11,460 nucleotides of DNA from Planctomyces sp. GTDB taxonomy: Bacteria > Planctomycetota > Planctomycetia > Planctomycetales > Planctomycetaceae. Both the position numbers and the translations under genes were made by a program. This document shows, in pieces, positions 6,820 through 11,460 of the stretch (its first letter is position 1; each line of letters opens with the position of its first letter). Location: positions 1 to 11,460 of the forward strand of contig SYLK01000622.1 in the NCBI GenBank assembly GCA_005809115.1. The letters are read 5' to 3'. A model generated the notes under the pieces. The model was not told the origin of the DNA, searched no databases, and saw only the letters and a list, made by a program, of their open reading frames with translations.

Positions 6820-6937
6820 TGGGCGAATTCCTGACAGGTTCTGCTTCGATGCTGAAATGCCATGACGGCACCAGGGGCTCCGTCGGGCAATATCTGCGTG
6901 GAACTGCCCGCAGCCCGGACCGCCGCGCTCGAAGCAA

Positions 6938-6966
6938 CTTGTAGGCTGCCCCCGGACGGTCGTCAA
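6938..6966 (-). promoter_or_regulatory. Candidate promoter of the FAH - Gfo/Idh - PVC haem operon
   Basis: On the minus strand TTGACG (plus 6961-6966) and TACAAG (plus 6938-6943) are separated by 17 bp, a good housekeeping-sigma layout. The predicted transcript would start near 6931 and carry about 110 nt of leader before ATG 6819. No other convincing promoter is visible between here and 4408, which supports a single operon. Confidence 0.45.
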
Positions 6967-6976
6967 GCATTCGAAT

Positions 6977-7120
6977 TCAGGCCAGAATTCCATCGATCAC
7001 TTCGGCGTTGGTCACCGGCGGATCGGTCAGTGTGTCATCGCGCCCCGCATGGGGCCATGTGGGCTGCCCAGGGTTCAGGCTGAGTCCCGTGACGACGGCC
7101 AGCAGAACTCGCGGTACCAT
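6977..7120 (-). CDS. Possible small secreted or leftover ORF upstream of the FAH gene
   Basis: A 47-residue minus-strand frame runs from ATG 7120 to TGA 6977. It begins with a signal-peptide-like segment (MVPRVLLAVVTGLSL) and ends DPPVTNAEVIDGILA. By my count 32 of its 46 sense codons after the ATG end in G or C, which resembles real genes here. No Shine-Dalgarno sequence precedes the ATG, and the frame stays open upstream to about 7260, so it could be the tail of a decayed gene. I do not recognise the protein. It ends just before the operon promoter candidate. Confidence 0.25.
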   Translation of the reverse strand: MVPRVLLAVVTGLSLNPGQPTWPHAGRDDTLTDPPVTNAEVIDGILA

Positions 7121-7350
7121 GCTGAGGAAGAAATGCCGGACTCGATACCGGCTGGCATGATAATGGCGTGTCAGCCTGAATGCCTCAGTTTCTTCGGTCG
7201 CCGGTGTCTCGGCCGAAATTTCGCCGCACCAGCGAATTGAGAACCCTGTGGCGACTGGCTATGGTAAGCTGCCGTGTGTTCTGCCGCGATCTGCTGATCA
7301 ACCGCCTTTGTCGTGGTCCTTTCCCGGGTCTGCTGTGCTGGCAATCTCCG
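7121..7350. other. Intergenic region between divergent transcription units
   Basis: Together with the stretch back to 6820, this separates the minus-strand operon from the plus-strand lipoprotein/DUF1559 cluster. Besides the promoter candidates and the possible small ORF listed separately, I see an imperfect hairpin (GCCGG / CCGGC, about 7137-7156) and nothing recognisable as an RNA gene or mobile element. Confidence 0.4.
7237..7265 (+). promoter_or_regulatory. Candidate promoter of the first lipoprotein gene
   Basis: TTGAGA (7237-7242) and TATGGT (7260-7265) lie 17 bp apart on the plus strand. The predicted start near 7272 would give a leader of about 80 nt before ATG 7351, close to the leader length predicted for the DUF1559 gene downstream. 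Confidence 0.45.
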
Positions 7351-7788
7351 ATGATTCAAAGAATGGGGCTGTCTCAGGTTCCTGATTTCCGAAGAGCCTG
7401 GACGCTGTGTGCCGCGATCGGGGCCATCGGCGTCGGGGCCATCGGCTGCGGGGACGGTGCCAGTCCGCTGTCGGCGCCCCGGTATCCCGTTTCGGGTGCC
7501 GTGACGTTTCGCGGCAAACCGGTTTCCGAGGGAAAAGTGATCTTCTACAGATCACAGGTGGGAAGTATCACTGCAAAGATTGACAAGGCGGGTGCCTTCG
7601 TGTTCGATGAAGCTCAGGGAGTCCCGGCGGGTGATTACCGTGTCGGGCTCGCGCCACCGGAGGTCTACGAAATCCCGCCGCGTCCGCATCCCACGTTCCC
7701 GGACAAATATCGCTTCGCGGATACCAGCGGCCTGACGGCAACAGTGAAGAGTGCGGGTGATAATGTGTTCACTTTTGATATGCAGTAG
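7351..7788 (+). CDS. Small lipoprotein with a transthyretin-like (carboxypeptidase-regulatory-like) fold
   Basis: The product is 145 residues. The N-terminus holds a lipoprotein-type signal: a hydrophobic run (AWTLCAAIGAIGVGA) ending in AIGC, with Cys at about residue 33 as the probable lipidation site. Then comes YPVSGAVTFRGKPVSEGKVIF, the pattern of the small beta-sandwich lipoproteins often found beside DUF1559 genes in planctomycetes, with GAFVF and GVPAGDYRVGLAPPE further on. It is probably anchored at a membrane facing the periplasm; its molecular role is unknown. The start is a choice between ATG 7351 and ATG 7363, neither with a clear ribosome site. The longer frame to 7180 would place about 57 unrelated residues before the signal and is unlikely. 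Confidence 0.78.
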   Translation: MIQRMGLSQVPDFRRAWTLCAAIGAIGVGAIGCGDGASPLSAPRYPVSGAVTFRGKPVSEGKVIFYRSQVGSITAKIDKAGAFVFDEAQGVPAGDYRVGLAPPEVYEIPPRPHPTFPDKYRFADTSGLTATVKSAGDNVFTFDMQ

Positions 7789-7832
7789 ACCTGCCCACGT
7801 CTCCGGTTTCCGGGATCATCGACTCCTCGCGG

Positions 7833-7868
7833 GGCTGCGGGTTTTTCCCGGGGGGTTCTCACGCAGCC
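7833..7868 (+). terminator. Stem-loop after the first lipoprotein gene, possible terminator
   Basis: GGCTGCG (7833-7839) pairs with CGCAGCC (7862-7868) around a 22-nt loop, 45 bases after the stop codon. There is no T-run after the stem, so it may be a weak or Rho-assisted terminator, or an RNA-stabilising structure. Confidence 0.35.
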
Positions 7869-7953
7869 GGCCGGTGCCCCTGTCGATGCGTCCTGCCTCT
7901 GACGAACGACACCGCCGGTTCCCGTTGCGTCTCACATTTCGTGAGCAACAGGC

Positions 7954-7981
7954 TTGACATTTCTCAGATTCGGGATATGCC
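7954..7981 (+). promoter_or_regulatory. Candidate promoter of the DUF1559 gene
   Basis: A perfect TTGACA (7954-7959) is followed after 16 bp by TATGCC (7976-7981). The transcript would begin near 7988, with a leader of about 75 nt. Just upstream, CTCAC-ATTTC-GTGAG (7931-7945) is a short inverted repeat next to the -35 box that could bind a regulator; this is speculative. Confidence 0.5.
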
Positions 7982-8062
7982 GTGCAATTCCGACGCAGTG
8001 ATGCGTCAATGTCTTTGTGGCGGAGTTTTGATTTCCGGTGTGTTCCAGCAGGAGAAGGCGGA

Positions 8063-9085
8063 ATGAAACTGAAGCTGTTGTCTTCCCGACGTGGTTTTAC
8101 GCTGATTGAATTGCTGGTGGTGATCGCGATTATCGCGATTCTGATTGCTCTGCTGCTGCCGGCCGTGCAGCAGGCGCGGGAAGCTGCGCGTCGCACGCAG
8201 TGCAAGAATCATCTGAAACAGCTGGGCCTGGCACTGCACAATTACCTGGACACGTTCAGCATTTTTCCGCAGGGCCAGGGTTCTGCGTTTGATGGACGCG
8301 CCGGCTTTGCTCCGACATTCGTGAATGCCGCTGGCGGACACCACACCTTCACCATGATCCTGCCGTATGTGGAACAGGCCAACGTCTACAATCAGCTCGA
8401 CGCGGGAGGTGTGGGGCGGATCTATCGCAACAACTGGGGCGTGTCGATGCAGAGAGTTCCGTTTTTCTACTGCCCCAGCAATCCGACAAATCAGGCGCTC
8501 GCCTGGACGGGGGCTTGCCATCCGGATCTTCCCGGGCCAGTCATGCCTCTGGGGATCGGGGGCAACTGCGAAGATGACTCGGCTGCCACGCATTACGCGA
8601 CGGTCTCGAACAGCGGCCTGACTCCCGGCAGTGAAGTCACACGGACTGGCAGCCGTCAGGCCGGGCCTCCCTTCGAGTCGAAGCTCGACGGGATGTTCTA
8701 CCTGAATTCCGCGGTGAAGATCGCGGAAATTATTGATGGTACTTCGAATACCCTGATGCTGTCGGAGTACGTCGGTAACCGGGATAACTCGGATCCGGTC
8801 AGCGGAGCTGTCATCAGCACCTCGCGCGGCTGCCATGGCTGGGCGATCTACAGCGGCGGAATTCATACTCGGAACGGGATCAACGCGAACTGGAGATCGA
8901 TGCCGCCACTCTCCGGCTGGTCTTTCAACGACACTCTGTTTACCGGACCGGGCAGCTACCACGTGGGCGGAGCACAGGTCTGTCTGGCTGACGGTTCTGT
9001 ACGATTCCTGTCAGAGAATATGAACTGCGGCACCCTGTCGGGACTGACGACCATTGCTGGTGGTGAAGTCCTGGGAGAATTCTGA
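8063..9085 (+). CDS. DUF1559 pseudopilin-like protein with H-X9-DG motif
   Basis: The product is 340 residues from ATG 8063, which has GGAG at 8051-8054 at a workable distance. The frame opens further upstream (GTG 7982), but the pilin-like leader fixes this start. The leader is short and basic (MKLKLLSSRRG), with the prepilin-peptidase type cleavage expected after Gly11, then FTLIELLVVIAIIAILIALL as the hydrophobic helix and PAVQQAREAARRTQCKNHLK, the classic DUF1559 start. IDGTSNTLMLSEY and the C-terminal H-X9-DG motif (His300, Asp310-Gly311, then SVRFLSEN) complete the family pattern. Planctomycete genomes carry many paralogues; they are thought to be surface or type II/IV-secretion-related pseudopilins, but the function is not established. 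It lies between two small lipoproteins and is followed by a strong hairpin terminator. Confidence 0.95.
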   Translation: MKLKLLSSRRGFTLIELLVVIAIIAILIALLLPAVQQAREAARRTQCKNHLKQLGLALHNYLDTFSIFPQGQGSAFDGRAGFAPTFVNAAGGHHTFTMILPYVEQANVYNQLDAGGVGRIYRNNWGVSMQRVPFFYCPSNPTNQALAWTGACHPDLPGPVMPLGIGGNCEDDSAATHYATVSNSGLTPGSEVTRTGSRQAGPPFESKLDGMFYLNSAVKIAEIIDGTSNTLMLSEYVGNRDNSDPVSGAVISTSRGCHGWAIYSGGIHTRNGINANWRSMPPLSGWSFNDTLFTGPGSYHVGGAQVCLADGSVRFLSENMNCGTLSGLTTIAGGEVLGEF

Positions 9086-9110
9086 TCCGCCTGATCGTTG
9101 TGTCAGCGGT

Positions 9111-9149
9111 TTCGGGAGCCGTCGTGGCAGGTCGGCTCCCGAAGCTTTT
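9111..9149 (+). terminator. Rho-independent terminator after the DUF1559 gene
   Basis: TTCGGGAGCC (9111-9120) and GGCTCCCGAA (9134-9143) form a perfect 10-bp stem with a 13-nt loop, followed by GCTTTT. It begins 25 bases after the stop codon. The downstream lipoprotein gene therefore probably has its own promoter. Confidence 0.8.
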
Positions 9150-9191
9150 CCAGTCCCGGACGATCCGCGGATATCGTTGTGTCGTTGTGAC

Positions 9192-9209
9192 GTCGCACAT
9201 TTGTCGCAC
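9192..9209 (+). repeat. Direct repeat upstream of the second lipoprotein gene
   Basis: GTCGCAC occurs at 9192-9198 and 9203-9209, an 11-bp period (about one helical turn), 14 bases before the start codon. It could be a regulator site, but no promoter boxes are clear around it. Confidence 0.25.
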
Positions 9210-9223
9210 GAAGGGGCTCGGGA

Positions 9224-9655
9224 ATGAAACAATGGGCACAGGTCAGTAGTCTGAGCTTCCTGCTGCTCGCCGGCTGCGGAGGAAGTCAAGGTCCTGAGAT
9301 GGTCGACATCGAAGGAACGCTGACCTACCAGGGCGCGCCGGTCAGTGACGGGGCACTGGAATTGATTCCGAAGCCCGGCACCGAAGCGAGGATGACCCCG
9401 GTGATGGTGCGGAATGGCGAGTTCTCCGCCAGAGGCGAACGAGGTGTCGCCATCGGTGAATACCAGGTCGTGTTTCATTCGTACCAGCGAACTGCCGGCG
9501 GAGACGGAGAGCAGGAGGGAATGGTCATCCCGGAAATGATTACCATCACGGAACTGCTGCCAAAAAAATACAGTGATCCCCGCGAATGCCAGGAATCGCT
9601 CAGCCTCACACCGGGCACCGGCTCCATGACGCTCAACTATGACCTCACCGAATAA
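9224..9655 (+). CDS. Small transthyretin-like lipoprotein next to the DUF1559 gene
   Basis: The product is 143 residues. A signal peptide ends in a textbook lipobox, LLLAGC, with Cys18 as the lipidation site, followed by a GGSQG linker. The body starts VDIEGTLTYQGAPVSDGALELIP, the same beta-sandwich opening as the lipoprotein at 7351-7788 (VSGAVTFRGKPVSEGKVIF), with GEFSARGERGVAIGEYQVVFH matching the later GAFVF...GVPAGDYRVGL part. The two flanking lipoproteins are therefore distant homologues around one pseudopilin. ATG 9224 follows a purine-rich GGGA close to the start; it is the first start of the frame and puts the signal peptide at the N-terminus. The protein is probably periplasmic and membrane-anchored. 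Its role is unknown. Confidence 0.85.
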   Translation: MKQWAQVSSLSFLLLAGCGGSQGPEMVDIEGTLTYQGAPVSDGALELIPKPGTEARMTPVMVRNGEFSARGERGVAIGEYQVVFHSYQRTAGGDGEQEGMVIPEMITITELLPKKYSDPRECQESLSLTPGTGSMTLNYDLTE

Positions 9656-9675
9656 CTGCCGCCCTCTGAGTCTCT

Positions 9676-9706
9676 GTGCCGCTCAGTCTCAATAAAGACG
9701 CGGCAC
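9676..9706 (+). terminator. Stem-loop after the second lipoprotein gene, possible terminator
   Basis: GTGCCGC (9676-9682) pairs with GCGGCAC (9700-9706), and an inner GTC/GAC pair can extend the stem past a small bulge. It starts 20 bases after the stop codon. No T-run follows, so intrinsic termination is uncertain. Confidence 0.4.
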
Positions 9707-9967
9707 CGAAGGTTCAGCTTCCCAGCCGCATGGTGCGTCGTTTCATGGTGAAGAATCAACGGCTGGAAACTGTACTTTTGCTCATCGGTGTCGCGTGCTG
9801 CGCTCCACACCGACCCTGAAAATCGGCCGGCTCACAGGAAATCGCAGCAGCCTCGGTCAACCGGACAGGAATTCCTGAGGATTTTGTGCGAATTCTGTAA
9901 TGAAGTCGTAAATGACTCTGCAGCAATGATTTACGCGAAGGTCTTTCGGTCGAATCTCGGCGTCGCC
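9707..9967. other. Convergent intergenic region with a 7-bp stem-loop
   Basis: This lies between the 3' end of the plus-strand lipoprotein gene and the 3' end of the minus-strand ATPase gene. The clearest structure is CGTAAAT (9907-9913) pairing with ATTTACG (9929-9935) around a 15-nt loop. It sits 32 bases beyond the ATPase stop and could terminate or protect that transcript. It is AT-richer than its surroundings and contains repeated GAATTC motifs, but I see no gene in it. Confidence 0.4.
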
Positions 9968-11460
9968 TCACTCCGTCGGGACCGACCCGGGAGTCACGGG
10001 CAACATCCGGTCGCTGTGGGTCTCGGAAACGTCTGGCGCTCCGTGTTGGTCCAGCAGACGACTGAGAACGGGCGCTCGGAGATACCGTTCAAGACGGTGA
10101 TGCGACGTGCAGACCTCCGCTGCGGAAATCGCACGCGGCGAGCCGTCCGGAAGAAAGATCGCCATGTCACCGGCGCGGGCGAGTCCGACGACGGCTTCCA
10201 GACCATCCAGTGCCGCGTATTGCTCAAACGACAGCGTTTCGACCGAGAAGCGCGACCCCGTGGCCTGCAGCAGCAGCAACTGCTCCTCACCGGACGTTCC
10301 GAGTTTCAGCGGGGACCGATCATCAATCACCAGCAGCACTCTTTCGACAGAGTTCTGGACTGTCAGCTGCGTGAGCATCCGCTTCAGCATGTTGGTCGCC
10401 GCCTGGCCTCGGGTTGCATCAGCCACGGCCACACCGATCCGGCAGCGTGATCCGTCCGTTGGATCAAACTGTTCGACGATCATCTGAAACGGAGGACGCG
10501 TGGCTCCCTTTCGCTCGACAATTCGGCACCCCAGAAGCCGGCCATAAAGTTCGTCACGAAACGGCGGCGCTGCGCTGGCACATGCCGACAGCATGGAGCG
10601 GAGCAGGCCCGTCAGATGACTCGAGTCCACCGGCAGTTCTTCCGGTCGCTGCTGGCGCGTCCGGATGTGTTCTGCCAGCCGGTCACTCACCAGTCGATCG
10701 ATCGCCGCCCACACATCCATTGCGACTTCGACGTGAGCCGCCGCCCTCTCGTCATGTTCCTGGTCCGCCTGTGCCGGCCGGTCCGCCCGTTCCCGCCAGT
10801 CCGTCGACTCCTGGCTGGCGGGCCATGTGTCCAGCCACTGACGGACGCCATCCTGCTGAATCCTGCGCGAGTGACGTTCCCAGGCAACTCCGGCACGTCC
10901 GATGACGTCCCGGGGACGAAGATCATATCCGGGTGATCCATCAGCGTCGCGCAATTCGCGATCGATCCAGGTGCGCCCCAGCGGAAAATACACGTCGGCA
11001 AGGCGCAGCGCGGCAATCTCCGGCAGCGCATCCAGGTCACTGAATGTGTCCTGCAGACGACGCTTCAGCATTTCCGCGGCAGCGGCGGCATCGATCCCCG
11101 GAAGCAGCACCGAAAACTGCCGAATGCGATCGTCCCAGCTCGCCTGACTCACCAGATGTCGAGACGTCCAGTGCAGAAACGTTTCGTCGACCCCGCTGGT
11201 GACCACCAGCAGTCCGGGACAGGCATCCAGCAGTGCGTGGACGGTCGAAGACCAGTGCCGCACCTGTTCTTCACCCAGTGTGTCGACCTGATCAAAACAC
11301 AGAATCAGGCAGCGGTCACGATATCCGGCAAACTGGCACAGGATCGCAATCACCTGTTTCATGTCCTCGACAGACAGACTGCAGCCGTCCTCGGTTGTTG
11401 ACGCCGGACGCAGCTGCAGCCGGTCGGCCTCACCCGGATCAAGCAGCTCACCGGAGAGCC
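9968..11460 (-). CDS. C-terminal part of an AAA+/STAND-type ATPase (truncated by the window edge)
   Basis: The frame is open from the stop at 9968 to the right edge (496 codons in view). The first ATG in view (11362) is probably internal, because in-frame sense codons continue through 11363-11460. Numbering from that ATG, CLILCFDQVD (18-27) is a Walker B motif with a DxxD end, and GLLVVTS (50-56) fits sensor 1; the Walker A loop must lie upstream. Residues 82-165 continue as the helical lid (FSVLLPGIDAAAAAEMLKRRL, then YDLRPRDVIGRAGVAW, a sensor-2-like block). A charged linker (165-215) joins a C-terminal domain (about 216-440) with alternating strands and helices (CRIGVAVADA, ERVLLVIDDRSPL, VETLSFEQYAALDGLEAVVGLA) that I do not recognise; it vaguely recalls a degenerate nuclease-like fold. 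Such NTPases occur in phage defence and signalling, but no neighbour here confirms that role. Confidence 0.7.
   Translation of the reverse strand, partial: LSGELLDPGEADRLQLRPASTTEDGCSLSVEDMKQVIAILCQFAGYRDRCLILCFDQVDTLGEEQVRHWSSTVHALLDACPGLLVVTSGVDETFLHWTSRHLVSQASWDDRIRQFSVLLPGIDAAAAAEMLKRRLQDTFSDLDALPEIAALRLADVYFPLGRTWIDRELRDADGSPGYDLRPRDVIGRAGVAWERHSRRIQQDGVRQWLDTWPASQESTDWRERADRPAQADQEHDERAAAHVEVAMDVWAAIDRLVSDRLAEHIRTRQQRPEELPVDSSHLTGLLRSMLSACASAAPPFRDELYGRLLGCRIVERKGATRPPFQMIVEQFDPTDGSRCRIGVAVADATRGQAATNMLKRMLTQLTVQNSVERVLLVIDDRSPLKLGTSGEEQLLLLQATGSRFSVETLSFEQYAALDGLEAVVGLARAGDMAIFLPDGSPRAISAAEVCTSHHRLERYLRAPVLSRLLDQHGAPDVSETHSDRMLPVTPGSVPTE

Noticed and set aside
5971..6834. Plus-strand open frame of about 287 codons
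   Set aside because: It is antisense to the FAH-family gene, whose metal-binding and catalytic motifs are intact.
8006..8962. Minus-strand open frame of about 318 codons
   Set aside because: It is antisense to the DUF1559 gene, whose pilin-like leader and H-X9-DG motif make the plus strand certain.
9788..10450. Plus-strand open frame of about 220 codons
   Set aside because: It is mostly antisense to the ATPase gene and has no recognisable motif.
1..11460. CRISPR array, tRNA or rRNA genes
   Set aside because: I saw no regularly spaced repeats and no tRNA- or rRNA-like segments anywhere in the window.

Overview
The window reads as chromosomal DNA of a planctomycete (phylum Planctomycetota). 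GC content looks high, and several planctomycete hallmark families occur together: a protein with a Pirellula/Verrucomicrobium-type (PVC) C-terminal haem-binding domain, a Tat-exported Gfo/Idh/MocA oxidoreductase, a DUF1559 pseudopilin-like protein with an H-X9-DG motif, small transthyretin-like lipoproteins, and a small conserved protein that I associate with planctomycetes. These assignments come from reading motifs; no database was searched.

Layout. (1) 128-520 (+) encodes a small conserved protein of unknown function. (2) 528-1495 is a rearranged locus. A type II toxin-antitoxin (TA) pair (719-979 antitoxin, 979-1428 ParE/RelE-like toxin, + strand) lies between two near-identical direct repeats (528-644 and 1379-1495). 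Both repeats encode, on the minus strand, the last 38 residues of a PVC haem-binding protein. Only the right copy is joined to an intact gene; the left copy is an orphan tail. (3) 1379-6819 (-) is a three-gene operon, transcribed in the order fumarylacetoacetate hydrolase (FAH)-family enzyme (5875-6819), Tat-exported Gfo/Idh/MocA oxidoreductase (4470-5834), and a large secreted beta-propeller/HEAT/cytochrome c protein (1379-4408). The likely theme is oxidation of sugars or sugar acids, with electrons passed to a c-type haem. A promoter-like sequence for the operon lies at 6938-6966. (4) 7351-9655 (+) holds a lipoprotein, a DUF1559 pseudopilin-like protein and a second lipoprotein, with recognisable promoters (7237-7265, 7954-7981) and a strong terminator hairpin (9111-9149). 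(5) 9968-11460 (-) is the C-terminal part of an AAA+/STAND-type ATPase that runs off the right edge, so its Walker A motif is outside the window.

The most notable observation is the TA module bracketed by a duplicated gene 3' end. All five differences between the two copies are synonymous third-position changes, and in every case the left copy has A/T on the plus strand where the right has G/C. This fits acquisition of the module together with a gene tail from a related or paralogous PVC gene, by recombination that kept the target gene's reading frame. The toxin reading frame now runs past its conserved end into the antisense strand of the restored gene tail. I did not find evidence for a wholly new multi-gene system. 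The truncated ATPase, with an unrecognised C-terminal domain, is the other item that deserves more flanking sequence.
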